A stretch of 64,000 nt of DNA from Chryseobacterium sp. ZHDP1 (lineage in GTDB: Bacteria > Bacteroidota > Bacteroidia > Flavobacteriales > Weeksellaceae), in NCBI RefSeq assembly GCF_018603435.1, contig NZ_CP075682.1, positions 2,852,001 through 2,916,000 on the forward strand, read 5' to 3'. The notes beneath the pieces are model-generated. The model made no database searches. It saw nothing but the letters and a program-made list of their open reading frames with translations, and was not told the origin of the DNA. Below are positions 18,197 through 26,610 of the stretch, piece after piece; the stretch's first letter is position 1, and each line of letters opens with the position of its first letter. A program made the translations under genes and the position numbers.

Positions 18197-18636
18197 AAAT
18201 TCATTTTCAGATATTTTTGTTATTTTTTTACAGTTTTCTGATAATCAGTAAGAAAGATTTGCAGAATGTTTTTGGAAAGGTTGAGAAAGAATCTTTTAAA
18301 CTTTAAAGTAAACTCAACTTGTGTTATTTAAAGCATATAAGCTACCTCTCATCTGATTTTTTTTGTAGCTATTTATATTGATTATTAAAACTTCATTAAA
18401 AACCTAAATCCTGAAATCATTAATTCAATAGTCTGGGATCAGCCCTTATTTTTTTTCATTCTTAAAAATTTTAACCGTAAAGAATATTTTTTTCGGCTGA
18501 TTGATCAATTGAAAGAAAATTCCGATTAAAAACTGAATATTAAGGGAATTACATTTTTATTTTTAAAAGTTTAGGCAAATTGTTTTAAGAAAATCATTAT
18601 TTAAAAATTTTTCTACATTTACAAAAACACAGAAAA
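18197..18636. other. Intergenic region between the leader and comM
   Basis: About 440 bp of AT-rich sequence without a convincing coding frame. It separates two divergent transcripts. I see no clear -33/-7 pair for comM; TACATTTAC near 18614 is the nearest approach. Confidence 0.5.
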
Positions 18637-20172
18637 ATGCTGATTAAAGTCTATGGAAGCGCCATTCACGGTGTGGCTGCACAAACCATTACGATAGAAG
18701 TAAATGTAGATACAGGCGGAGTTGGCTATCATCTTGTAGGGCTTCCGGACAACGCCATTAAAGAAAGCAGTTACAGAATTTCTGCCGCGCTGAAAAACGT
18801 AGGCTTTAAAATTCCCGGAAAGAAAATTACCATCAATATGGCTCCTGCAGATCTCCGAAAGGAAGGTGCTGCTTATGATCTGAGTATTGCCATCGGAATT
18901 CTTGCCGCTTCAGATCAGATTACTGCCGAAAATATTCAGGATTACGTAATTATGGGGGAGCTTTCTCTGGACGGAACTTTACAGCCCATTAAAGGCGTTC
19001 TCCCCATAGCAATTCAGGCACGCGAAGAAGGTTTTAAAGGAATTATCCTGCCCAGACAAAACACCCGCGAAGCAGCCATTGTGAATAGTCTTGATGTTTT
19101 TGCCGCGGAAAATATCAGAGAAGTTATTGACTTTTTTAATGAAGGTAAACCACTCCCAAAAATCGAAGTAGATACGCGGAAAGAATTTCAGGAAAAAATT
19201 AATGATTTTCCGTTTGATTTTTCTGAAGTGAAAGGACAGGAAGCAGCAAAAAGAGCGATGGAAGTTGCAGCAGCAGGAGGACACAATATCATCCTGATCG
19301 GACCTCCCGGAAGCGGAAAAACAATGCTCGCTAAAAGAGTTCCGAGTATTTTACCGCCTTTAACTTTAAAAGAAGCGCTGGAAACAACAAAAATACATTC
19401 CGTAGCCGGAAAAATGGGAACGGAAACATCACTCATGACGGTTCGTCCTTTTCGATCTCCCCATCATACGATATCGGATGTTGCATTAGTTGGCGGAGGA
19501 AGTTATCCGCAGCCTGGGGAAATTTCACTGGCTCACAACGGGGTTTTGTTTCTGGATGAAATGCCGGAATTTAAAAGAACGGTTCTTGAAGTAATGAGAC
19601 AGCCTTTGGAAGATCGTGAAGTTACCATTTCAAGAGCCCGATTTACGGTAAATTATCCTGCCAGCTTTATGCTCGTTGCTTCGATGAATCCGAGCCCAAG
19701 CGGTTTTTTTCCGGATGATCCCAACAACACTTCCTCTACCTACGAAATGCAGCGATACATGAATAAGCTTTCCGGACCGCTTCTGGACAGAATAGACATT
19801 CACATTGAAGTGCAGAAAGTGGAATTTGAACAGTTGGCAGAACGCAGAAAAGGTGAAAAAAGCGAAGATATCCGAAAAAGAGTTCTCATTGCCCGCGAAG
19901 CACAGAGAGAACGTTATAAAGATTTAAAAATCAGCTATAATGCTCAAATAGGACCGAAAGAAATTGAAAAGTTCTGTGAACTTGACACGGCTTCTTTCAG
20001 CCTTATTAAAACAGCAATGGAAAAACTAAACCTTTCCGCCCGTGCATATGACAGGATTTTAAAAGTAGCACGAACCATCGCCGATCTGGAGGAATCTGAG
20101 AATATTCTTTCTCATCATGTTTCAGAAGCCATCCAATACAGAAGTTTAGACCGAGAATTCTGGAACGGATAA
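18637..20172 (+). CDS. comM: YifB/ComM family Mg-chelatase-like AAA+ ATPase
   Basis: ComM is a hexameric helicase that promotes branch migration during natural transformation. The 511 residues comprise an N-terminal Lon-protease-like fold (residues ~20-165), an AAA+ module with Walker A GPPGSGKTML (~residue 225), Walker B GVLFLDEMPEF, and a C-terminal Mg_chelatase_C domain (SARAYDRILKVARTIADLE). The zinc-type CPCG often found after SMNP is SPSG here, as in the E. coli protein. dprA, another transformation gene, is at the other end of the window. A strong terminator follows. Confidence 0.93.
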   Translation: MLIKVYGSAIHGVAAQTITIEVNVDTGGVGYHLVGLPDNAIKESSYRISAALKNVGFKIPGKKITINMAPADLRKEGAAYDLSIAIGILAASDQITAENIQDYVIMGELSLDGTLQPIKGVLPIAIQAREEGFKGIILPRQNTREAAIVNSLDVFAAENIREVIDFFNEGKPLPKIEVDTRKEFQEKINDFPFDFSEVKGQEAAKRAMEVAAAGGHNIILIGPPGSGKTMLAKRVPSILPPLTLKEALETTKIHSVAGKMGTETSLMTVRPFRSPHHTISDVALVGGGSYPQPGEISLAHNGVLFLDEMPEFKRTVLEVMRQPLEDREVTISRARFTVNYPASFMLVASMNPSPSGFFPDDPNNTSSTYEMQRYMNKLSGPLLDRIDIHIEVQKVEFEQLAERRKGEKSEDIRKRVLIAREAQRERYKDLKISYNAQIGPKEIEKFCELDTASFSLIKTAMEKLNLSARAYDRILKVARTIADLEESENILSHHVSEAIQYRSLDREFWNG

Positions 20173-20220
20173 TAACGGACACCAATGATCAAATTATATT
20201 TTAATTATTATTTTTTATGG

Positions 20221-20253
20221 TTTCGGGGCAGCTTTGCTGCCCCGAAATTTTTT
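20221..20253 (+). terminator. Strong terminator of comM
   Basis: TTTCGGGGCAG (20221-20231) pairs perfectly with CTGCCCCGAAA (20237-20247) around CTTTG, followed by six T's. It insulates comM from the operator-promoter that begins 15 bp later. Confidence 0.92.
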
Positions 20254-20267
20254 ATCAATTCTTTTTA

Positions 20268-20305
20268 AATACGACAAGTTTTGTCGTTATGAAGATTCAT
20301 GTTTG
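20268..20305 (+). promoter_or_regulatory. Dyad operator-promoter, copy b
   Basis: AATACGACAAGTTTTGTCGT (20268-20287) contains a perfect 7-bp dyad, ACGACAA / TTGTCGT around GTT. After TTTTG come 14 nt and CATGTTTG (20298-20305), in the same register as the other copies. The start codon at 20340 lies 35 nt downstream. Confidence 0.7.
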
Positions 20306-20339
20306 CAAAAAAGATCAGAATAAAACTCAAAATAATATA

Positions 20340-20678
20340 ATGAAAACTGCTGTAGAAATTTCGGAAAAAGAGACTAAAGAACATCATTTTAAATCCATTA
20401 TTCTTCTCTCAAAAGATTTTGCTCCGCATGAGAGTTCGGTGGAGGAAATAGACACTGCCATTCTCAGAAATGATTTCGGTATTTTAATTATTAAAAATAA
20501 TCAGGATCAGACGGCTCAGTTTTCATGGCAGAAAAATATCGTTTCTTCCAATACGGAAAGTGGATATTTTAAAGAGATAATGAATGATCTGGGCGTAACT
20601 GTTCATCATAATGGAGATTCGATTACGGTGATTAATGGTGGCGTGAAACAATTTCTGACTATTCATTTTATGGTTTAA
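20340..20678 (+). CDS. Small protein of unknown function behind an operator-promoter (112 aa)
   Basis: I do not recognise a family. I place the start at the ATG at 20340 (MKTAVEISEKETKEHHF). The ATG at 20289 falls inside the promoter, and the one at 20217 lies before the comM terminator. The protein is soluble, with mixed charge. It has alternating short strands (FGILIIKNNQDQTAQFSW and VTVHHNGDSITVINGGVKQF) that suggest a compact beta-rich fold, and no signal peptide. It is the only gene in its transcript, and its promoter is shared with the toxin-like loci. Confidence 0.65.
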   Translation: MKTAVEISEKETKEHHFKSIILLSKDFAPHESSVEEIDTAILRNDFGILIIKNNQDQTAQFSWQKNIVSSNTESGYFKEIMNDLGVTVHHNGDSITVINGGVKQFLTIHFMV

Positions 20679-20700
20679 TTAAAAAAAGCCAGCCTAAATA

Positions 20701-20735
20701 AAAAAGTCTGAATCAAAATAATGAGCGGACTTTTT
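20701..20735. terminator. Weak bidirectional terminator candidate
   Basis: AAAAAGTC (20701-20708) pairs with GACTTTTT (20728-20735) across a 19-nt loop, between the small gene at 20340 and the convergent YdeI gene. Confidence 0.45.
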
Positions 20736-20774
20736 CATCTATGATAAGACCTGTTCAATGGATAACGGAACTTT

Positions 20775-21251
20775 TTAAATTCCTTTTTTTCCTTCAAGAA
20801 TCATCTGAATCATTTTCAGCTTTCTGTTTTCTCTGGTTTCCGTTTTCTTTGCTTCTTCAATCCAGCAGATATATTCCTTTCTGTGGGTATAGCTCATTTT
20901 GTCGAATAATATTTTCGCTTCAGGATTTTCATTAAACAGCAATACAATATCTTCCGCAATCTCTACTATCCTTTCTTCTTTGTCTTCCGTTAGAGAAACG
21001 AAAACCTCATCGCCGAAAGTCTTATTGAGTTTATTTCTTATTTCCTGAGTTAAGCCTAAAATATGGCACTCCGATTTCATTTTGGCGAGGCTTCCCCGGT
21101 ATTCAACTTTTTCGTCAAAAACCGCTTTGATTTTTACCTGTCCTTTTTTGCCGAATAGCTCCTCTGTAGAAAAAGGAAATTCCACAAAAGCCGCATTCAT
21201 TTTGCCATTTTGCTTAATAACCGCCTTAAATTGTATATCATCTGTTTTCAT
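20775..21251 (-). CDS. YdeI/OmpD-associated family protein (DUF1905 plus OmdA)
   Basis: The 158-residue protein has an N-terminal DUF1905 beta-barrel domain (FKAVIKQNGKMNAAFVEFPF and VKIKAVFDEKVEYRGSLAKM). It ends in the OmdA helical segment, where FDKMSYTHRKEYICWIEEAK is the family signature. Family members are linked to resistance to cationic peptides or to regulation of porins, but the biochemical role is not settled. It begins 10 bp after the neighbouring lipoprotein gene ends on the same strand, so the two probably share a transcript. Confidence 0.88.
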   Translation of the reverse strand: MKTDDIQFKAVIKQNGKMNAAFVEFPFSTEELFGKKGQVKIKAVFDEKVEYRGSLAKMKSECHILGLTQEIRNKLNKTFGDEVFVSLTEDKEERIVEIAEDIVLLFNENPEAKILFDKMSYTHRKEYICWIEEAKKTETRENRKLKMIQMILEGKKGI

Positions 21252-21261
21252 AGCTTAAAAT

Positions 21262-21936
21262 TTAGCACAATAACCACCATAGATTAAAATTATCCAGTTT
21301 TCCGTCTTTGAAATAGAACATAAATGAATCTTCTGTTTCTTTTCCAACCGGAATACTGAAGCTCTGAATATTCTTCCGATCCGTATCTTCTATTTTCAGT
21401 TTGGGAAATAGCTTTTGAAATTCGGCAACGGTTGTATTATTAGTAAGAATGATATGATGCGATCTGATTTCAAAACGGTTGTTTCCGGATTTCGCACTGC
21501 TGAAAATAACCTTATGATTGTTTGAAATAAACTCAGCATTGCCGGTGTAGAAAGTTGTTATTTTACCGTCAAAGCTCAAAAGATCCTTTCCGTATATCTT
21601 TTCCATCCACGCTTTATCAAGCCATTCAAAAGGGCTTCCGCAGTCCCACACTTCACTTTTAATGGAATCGTGTTTTGAATAAAGCTTTTGGAACTGTTCC
21701 TGAGACAGAACAATATCATTTCCATTCACCTGAGCATTCTCAATTTTCAGGAAATCGTCTGTAAATACTTTAGATGATTCTTTTTCTGATTGTTTTTCTT
21801 TATGTAAACTGTCTTGTTTAATAATCGTTTGTAAAGAATCCTTGTCCTGTAAAGATTTCAAATCTTCCTTCTCTTTTTTCTGACAGCTCCATAATGCTAA
21901 AAATATCAGCAAGCCCCCGAAAATTTTACTTTTCAT
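21262..21936 (-). CDS. Lipoprotein of unknown function (224 aa)
   Basis: No named family is recognised. The N-terminus MKSKIFGGLLIFLALWSCQKK is a lipoprotein signal with Cys at residue 18. It is followed by a charged, Ser/Lys/Glu-rich linker (residues ~20-60) and a folded domain with DCGSPFEWLDKAWMEKIYG and a C-terminal FKDGKLDNFNLWWLLC. It is likely anchored to an envelope membrane. It is upstream of the YdeI gene on the same strand. Confidence 0.75.
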   Translation of the reverse strand: MKSKIFGGLLIFLALWSCQKKEKEDLKSLQDKDSLQTIIKQDSLHKEKQSEKESSKVFTDDFLKIENAQVNGNDIVLSQEQFQKLYSKHDSIKSEVWDCGSPFEWLDKAWMEKIYGKDLLSFDGKITTFYTGNAEFISNNHKVIFSSAKSGNNRFEIRSHHIILTNNTTVAEFQKLFPKLKIEDTDRKNIQSFSIPVGKETEDSFMFYFKDGKLDNFNLWWLLC

Positions 21937-22034
21937 TTTTTAATAATGTATTTTTTGATCGGGTTAAAGTAATAAAAATTCAGCAAAAAAAACCGCGAAA
22001 GTAAAGTTTCGCGGCTTTAATATCTGTTTAAAGA

Positions 22035-24236
22035 TTATTTTTTCTTTGCTTTTGCAGGAGCTTCTTTTGGCATTTTTGTTTTGGTATCTGCAGGAGTATT
22101 ACCGTCTCTTACCAATTGTAATTCGTCGATAAGTCTTCTTGCACCTGCGTATTTATCGATCGTCCAAAGAACGAAACGAACGTCTACGTTGATGGTTTTC
22201 TGCCATTCCTGTTCGAAAACGATATCTCCGCTTAAAGCCTCGCTGTTTCCGTCGAATGCAATACCAATTAAGTTTCCGTCTGCATCGATTACCGGAGAAC
22301 CGGAGTTTCCTCCTGTAATATCATTGTTGGAAAGGAAATTTACCGGCATATAACCTTTTGCATCTGCATACTGACCGAAATCTTTAAGGTTATAAAGATC
22401 GATCACTCTCTGCGGAAGATCAAACTCCTCATCTCCTTTCTTGTATTTTCCTACAAGACCTGTCATATCAGTATAATAGTTATCGGTAATTCCGAAGTAG
22501 TTTCTGTCTGATCTGATCGGCAATTTATCTACCGTTCCATACGTTAATCTCATGGTAGAGTTTGCATCCGGATAGAATTTTTTCTCAGGCATTGCCTTCA
22601 TTAATCCTGCTAAGAATAATCTGTTGTTTTTAGCAAAATTATCATCAATTTTTACAAATCTTTCAGCAGAAGCTTTTTGATCCGCCATAATTCCGTTTGC
22701 AATTTTCCAAAGCGGATCTGCATCCAGTTTCAAAGGATCAGGATTCAGCATAAAGTTTGTTGCAGAAGTTTTGTTGGCGAAGATTGAAGAATACGCTACA
22801 TTCGAAAGATTTTTAGCATCCAGTCCCATTATGGTTTCAGAAGCTACATCTTTGTTTACTCTTGTCTGGTAAAGGTTTACCATAGAGTTCATCATTTCGC
22901 CTTCAAGCTTGATATTGATGTTTTCGTAGGCTGATTTCAATGCAGCCTCTACTTTCGGCTTCATTGCCAGTCTTCCTGCCATATCCTGTTTTGCATACGC
23001 CTGAAGAACATTTCCTACCTGCAGTGCAAGTGCGAAATATTTAGAATTTCTGGAAAGCTGCGTCATGTACATTCTCTCCACATTTCTGTCTGAAGTCTGC
23101 TTGTAATAAAGTCCGATATCTTCTAAAACTGTTTCATACTCAACCACGTTTTCAGGCTGTACCGCCCATGTTTTAAATCTTTCTTCAATCTTTTGCTTGT
23201 CTGTGATGGTTCCGTTTTTAATAACGGCATCAATAGTACCCTGTCTGTTTTTCCAGTAGTTCGCTACAGAAGCATATTGGGAAGCATAGTTCAGCTGAGT
23301 TCCTTTGTCTTTATCCATGTACTTCTTCATTACATCCATGGCTAATTTAGACGCTTCAACCCAAGCCGGATAGTCTTTGTTTACCATCTGCTGAATTCCG
23401 TAAGAAGTCAGGTAACGGTTGGTTCTTCCCGGATATCCCAAGATCATAGAGAAATCTCCGGGCTTTACACCTTTCAGAGAAACCGGTAAGAAATGTTTTG
23501 GTTTTAAAGGAACGTTGCCTGGAGAATATTCCGCCGGATTTCCCGCTGCATCAGCATATACTCTGAAAACTGTAAAGTCTGCCGTATGTCTTGGCCACTC
23601 CCAGTTATCGGTATCACCTCCAAATTTTCCCAGTGCAGAAGGCGGAGCTCCCACCAATCTGATGTCTTTATAATCCTGATAAACGAAATAGTAGAATTCG
23701 TTTCCGTTAAAAAAGTCTCTTACAACTACTGTATATTTTCCGTTCTCAGAGTTTTCAGACTGGATCGCTTTTGTTTCAGCGTCGATCACAGCTTTTCTCT
23801 CTGCAGCGGACATATTGTTGTTTAATTTAGAATTGATTCTTTGCGTAGCATCATCCATTCTTACCAAAAATCTCACGTAAAGATCTTTAGCATTGAATTC
23901 GTCTTTCTGCTTCATTGCCCAGAAACCGTTTTTCAGATAATCTTTCTCCGGTGTAGAAGCTGCTGCTACAGCACCGTATCCACAGTGGTGGTTGGTGAAA
24001 ATAAGACCCTGATTAGAAACAATCTCTCCTGTACAGAATCCTCCAAAGCTTACAATTGCATCTTTTAAGCTCGAATTGTTGACAGAATAAATTTCTTCCG
24101 GTGTAAGATGCAATCCTTCTTTTTGCATGTCTACCCCATTCAGTCTTTTCACGAGCATTAACAGCCACATTCCCTCGTCTGCCCTCATCTGGACAAAACT
24201 TAAAAGGAAAGTGAATAGTAGTAATATTCTTTTCAT
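22035..24236 (-). CDS. S46 family dipeptidyl-peptidase (DPP7/DPP11 type)
   Basis: This periplasmic serine peptidase removes dipeptides from peptide N-termini, a step in the protein feeding of asaccharolytic Bacteroidota. The 733-residue form starts at the ATG at 24236 (MKRILLLFTFLLSFVQMRA, a signal peptide). The longer frame back to 24341 adds 35 residues with no signal function. Catalytic regions are visible: TNHHCGYGAV (His), GDTDNWEWPRHTADF (Asp) and TGGNSGSPVIDADG (Ser). The later FDGNSEALSGDIVF has Gly rather than Arg near the substrate pocket, which points tentatively to DPP7-like specificity for hydrophobic residues. Confidence 0.92.
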   Translation of the reverse strand: MKRILLLFTFLLSFVQMRADEGMWLLMLVKRLNGVDMQKEGLHLTPEEIYSVNNSSLKDAIVSFGGFCTGEIVSNQGLIFTNHHCGYGAVAAASTPEKDYLKNGFWAMKQKDEFNAKDLYVRFLVRMDDATQRINSKLNNNMSAAERKAVIDAETKAIQSENSENGKYTVVVRDFFNGNEFYYFVYQDYKDIRLVGAPPSALGKFGGDTDNWEWPRHTADFTVFRVYADAAGNPAEYSPGNVPLKPKHFLPVSLKGVKPGDFSMILGYPGRTNRYLTSYGIQQMVNKDYPAWVEASKLAMDVMKKYMDKDKGTQLNYASQYASVANYWKNRQGTIDAVIKNGTITDKQKIEERFKTWAVQPENVVEYETVLEDIGLYYKQTSDRNVERMYMTQLSRNSKYFALALQVGNVLQAYAKQDMAGRLAMKPKVEAALKSAYENINIKLEGEMMNSMVNLYQTRVNKDVASETIMGLDAKNLSNVAYSSIFANKTSATNFMLNPDPLKLDADPLWKIANGIMADQKASAERFVKIDDNFAKNNRLFLAGLMKAMPEKKFYPDANSTMRLTYGTVDKLPIRSDRNYFGITDNYYTDMTGLVGKYKKGDEEFDLPQRVIDLYNLKDFGQYADAKGYMPVNFLSNNDITGGNSGSPVIDADGNLIGIAFDGNSEALSGDIVFEQEWQKTINVDVRFVLWTIDKYAGARRLIDELQLVRDGNTPADTKTKMPKEAPAKAKKK

Positions 24237-24324
24237 TTTATAAAATAATTTTTGTGTCGCTAATTTAGTAATTTTTTTACTGTCTGATGTCTGAGAATGG
24301 TATGAAAATGGATTCCGGTGGCTT

Positions 24325-24759
24325 ATGAAAAAGATATTCACTGCAATTTTAACAGTTTTGTGCCTGAGTTTTGTTTTAAACTGCTCTTCCGCAGCCGTAA
24401 AAAATCCACAGATCCAGAGAGAATGGATGCTGGTTTCTTTTGGCAGTTACTCTAAAGAAGAATTAATAAAAAGCAATGCTAAAATTGATCTTACCTCTCC
24501 TCTTGAAAACGGAAAAATAAAAACTTCCGCCTTTATGGGATGCAATAAACTGTTTTTTACATCTGAATTTAAAAAGGAGAGTCAATTAAAAATTTCGCAA
24601 GTTGCCTCCACAGAAATGGCGTGCCCGAATATGAAACTGGAAAATGATTTCTCCCGGAATATTAAAACAATGAATCATTACAAAGTGGAAGGACATTTTC
24701 TGACTTTAAAAAATGATCAGGGAAGCAGCATGAAATTCATTGCCGCAGACTGGGACTGA
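24325..24759 (+). CDS. META-domain (HslJ-like) lipoprotein
   Basis: The 144-residue protein has a lipoprotein-type signal (VLCLSFVLNCSS, Cys near residue 20). It is followed by a META/HslJ domain: REWMLVSFGSYS at the start, FMGCNKLFFTSEF in the middle and TEMACPNMKLENDF near the end, the usual META layout with its two conserved cysteines. HslJ proteins are associated with stress or metabolite tolerance at the envelope. It is divergent from the S46 peptidase, with 88 bp between the two starts. Confidence 0.87.
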   Translation: MKKIFTAILTVLCLSFVLNCSSAAVKNPQIQREWMLVSFGSYSKEELIKSNAKIDLTSPLENGKIKTSAFMGCNKLFFTSEFKKESQLKISQVASTEMACPNMKLENDFSRNIKTMNHYKVEGHFLTLKNDQGSSMKFIAADWD

Positions 24760-24904
24760 TTTAAATTTATTTTCTATTACCCTTACTGACTTTAAAGCTT
24801 TCCGCTTTTCAGTTATTATAATTTCATTCATTCTTTTCTAAATTTTTCCGGTTAACGAACTAAAATTACAGCATTCCGTTGTGTTTTCACGATTATAAAA
24901 AAAT

Positions 24905-25030
24905 ATTGACGGGTTTTGACTGCTTTTGACCGGTTTTGACCGGTTTGAAAACCCATTTCTTCGGATCATGTTCGGGTCTTCTTCGGATCGGCTTCGGAAA
25001 AATGGGATTTTTTCCGAAGGAACACCGAAC
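24905..25030. repeat. Structured repeat block: tandem TTTTGACCGG units and nested hairpins
   Basis: 24905-24950 holds three to four degenerate copies of a 10-bp unit (GGTTTTGACC). Next comes a nested structure: an outer GTTCGG (24970-24975) with CCGAAC (25025-25030), and inside it a perfect 11-bp stem, CTTCGGAAAAA (24992-25002) with TTTTTCCGAAG (25009-25019). The strength of the pairing suggests a structured RNA or a mobile palindromic element. Confidence 0.65.
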
Positions 25031-25167
25031 AACAGTCGAAGGATTTCGGGAGAATTTTATGAAAGTATTTTTGCTTCATTGTACGCTTTGGCTCCGCTCA
25101 GTGTGGTATACTTACAGCAAAACCTTCTAAAAATTTTTAAATCAATCATTATCGGAAGGTCTTCCCA

Positions 25168-25254
25168 ATGACGAAAACAGAAAGTATACAAGGCTTTATT
25201 GATGAATTTTCAGACAGAATTTCATTTGAGATTCCTAAAACACTGCAGGCATAA
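25168..25254 (+). CDS. Short ORF, possibly the start of a lost gene (28 aa)
   Basis: The frame reads MTKTESIQGFIDEFSDRISF and ends after eight more residues. The opening (short polar stretch, then an amphipathic helix) resembles the N-terminus of Bacteroidota AraC-type regulators, but nothing resembling a DNA-binding domain follows. It could be a gene relic or a chance ORF. Confidence 0.25.
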   Translation: MTKTESIQGFIDEFSDRISFEIPKTLQA

Positions 25255-25590
25255 AATTCTTATCAAACTTTTTGTATCTTCTGCTATACATTTTATAAAG
25301 GCAAATATTCCTTAAAACCATTTCGAATACTCGTAGAAAACAATAATATTTCAGCCTCACAAATAATTGTCATTCAATCCAATATATGAAATTCAAAATA
25401 AACAAACCCCAAATATTATAAAGAGGGGAAGCAAAAAAAATTTGCAGAAATACAGCTTCTTTTTTACTGAATTTCACGACAGAAGTTTTACCTCAACCCT
25501 CTATTTTAATTAACTGACATATAATTAAATAACCCTCAAACCACCCATCAACAAAGGAATTTTTTAATTATTTTTAAAATAAAAATTTGC

Positions 25591-25617
25591 TTGATATTAA
25601 TATTCCATTTATATTTG
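25591..25617 (+). promoter_or_regulatory. Promoter of tRNA-Asn
   Basis: TTG (25591-25593), then 16 nt, then TATATTTG (25610-25617), a full match to TAnnTTTG. The tRNA begins 23 nt later. Confidence 0.65.
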
Positions 25618-25639
25618 CACTACTAAAACAATAGGACAT

Positions 25640-25713
25640 TCCTCCTTAGCTCAGTTGGTTAGAGCATCTGACTGTTAATCAGAGGGTCGCTGGTTCGAGC
25701 CCAGCAGGAGGAG
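25640..25713 (+). tRNA. tRNA-Asn (GTT)
   Basis: The 74-nt gene folds as a normal cloverleaf. The acceptor TCCTCCT pairs with AGGAGGA, the D-arm contains AGCTCAGTTGGTTAGAGC, the anticodon stem TCTGA/TCAGA flanks the loop with GTT, and the T-arm contains GGTTCGAGCC. G is the discriminator base. CCA is not encoded. A terminator follows at once. Confidence 0.97.
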
Positions 25714-25714
25714 C

Positions 25715-25748
25715 AAAAAGACTTACAGAAATGTAGGTCTTTTTTTTT
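25715..25748 (+). terminator. Terminator of tRNA-Asn
   Basis: AGACTTACA (25719-25727) pairs with TGTAGGTCT (25732-25740) around GAAA, with one G-T pair, followed by nine T's. Confidence 0.88.
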
Positions 25749-26162
25749 CGGTTCATCAAAGGTTTTTACAATTATTTCGGATCAGTATCAAAATCTCGGG
25801 ACTATGCAAAAAGTTAGCTAATCTGAATAGAAAAAATATTCTGCTTTTTACTCCCCAAGCTCCATTCTAATTAAAAGATTCAGTAGCATTGGTACTTTTT
25901 GATCACATACAGTAGAAAAGAAATTCCATATTAATTACCTATCTTTTATCCCAAAAGATATTGTTCCTCAATCTAAAAATACAGACTCCTATATTTCCGA
26001 ATCTGCAGATGATCACTACAGCCTATGACGGAATTTTTTTAAAAGAAAAAAATAAGGTCATCAGAACTAGTTACAATTGAATGGAAAAGTATTTTAAAAT
26101 TTCGTTGTAATGATTTCTTTATGATTCTTTCAACATTTTTCAAAAAAATGTATCTTTTATAC
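25749..26162. other. Intergenic region between tRNA-Asn and the toxin locus
   Basis: About 410 bp of AT-rich sequence. I see no ORF with a plausible product and no repeat. It could be the eroded edge of an inserted island, but no direct repeat of the tRNA 3' end was noticed. Confidence 0.5.
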
Positions 26163-26200
26163 AATACGTCAAGTTTTGTCGTTTCGGGAGATTAGCTTTG
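26163..26200 (+). promoter_or_regulatory. Dyad operator-promoter, copy c (upstream of the toxin locus)
   Basis: AATACGTCAAGTTTTGTCGT (26163-26182), then 14 nt after TTTTG, then TAGCTTTG (26193-26200), the best TAnnTTTG match of the four copies. The first ORF downstream is the 18-codon frame at 26216; the T9SS/RHS operon starts 411 nt downstream. Confidence 0.7.
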
Positions 26201-26215
26201 TGAAAGAAAGAAAAA

Positions 26216-26272
26216 ATGATATTTCCGAATATGCGCTTTAACCCAAAAAATAAATATGACGAAACAAAATAA
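26216..26272 (+). CDS. 18-codon ORF immediately behind the operator-promoter
   Basis: The frame MIFPNMRFNPKNKYDETK begins 15 nt after the -7 box, a normal distance for a first gene. It may be a leader peptide, the stump of a lost gene, or chance. There is no SD-like sequence other than an A-rich run before the ATG. Confidence 0.3.
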   Translation: MIFPNMRFNPKNKYDETK

Positions 26273-26610
26273 CAATGTTTAACATACAAATAAAATCGAT
26301 CTGGAGAAAAAAAAATTATTTAAGATGACTTTAAAATAATCAAAAACAGTATATTAGCTACTTTAAAACTAACATTAAATATGAAAAAAAATTATACAGA
26401 GGTCCCTTTTCTGTGCTTCCCTTCGGGTAGTTTCTCAAATACACAACAAAAAATTCCTTGGAAACAGCTTCTGCACTCAACCAGTCTTTTTTCTCAAAAA
26501 GAATTTGACTAGTTGTAATAAGCATTTGACCAGTTAGGTCTTTGCACGCGCCCAAGAGAATTGCAAACTTTGAACTAATTTCTATGTATTAACCTGTAAA
26601 CTTCAGAATC
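26273..26610. other. Untranslated or eroded region before the toxin operon
   Basis: No plus-strand gene is seen. A 65-codon minus-strand frame (26358-26555, with LTGQMLITTSQILFEKKDW) has fairly protein-like composition but no recognised family. It may be a relic of an older gene. If copy c of the operator drives the operon, this is a ~400-nt leader. Confidence 0.4.

Larger units (their letters stand above)
24760..25639. other. Gene-poor stretch upstream of tRNA-Asn
   Basis: About 880 bp without a convincing full-length gene. It holds a structured repeat block (24905-25030), a 28-codon ORF (25168-25254) and otherwise AT-rich sequence. Short frames in both directions across 24838-25171 run over the hairpin block and look like chance ORFs. 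Confidence 0.6.

Noticed and set aside
20217..20339. Upstream extension of the small gene at 20340
   Set aside because: It would start inside the comM terminator and read through the operator-promoter; the later ATG fits the predicted transcript.
24838..25171. Overlapping short ORFs on both strands across the hairpin block (e.g. 24926-25171)
   Set aside because: They are mirror images of the inverted repeats and tandem units, with no protein-like pattern outside them.
26358..26555. 65-codon minus-strand ORF before the toxin operon
   Set aside because: Composition is protein-like but there is no recognised family and no promoter; listed only as a possible relic within the region entry.
25640..26610. 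Integrative element using tRNA-Asn as attachment site
   Set aside because: No integrase gene and no noticed repeat of the tRNA 3' end downstream; the gene-poor stretch alone is not enough.
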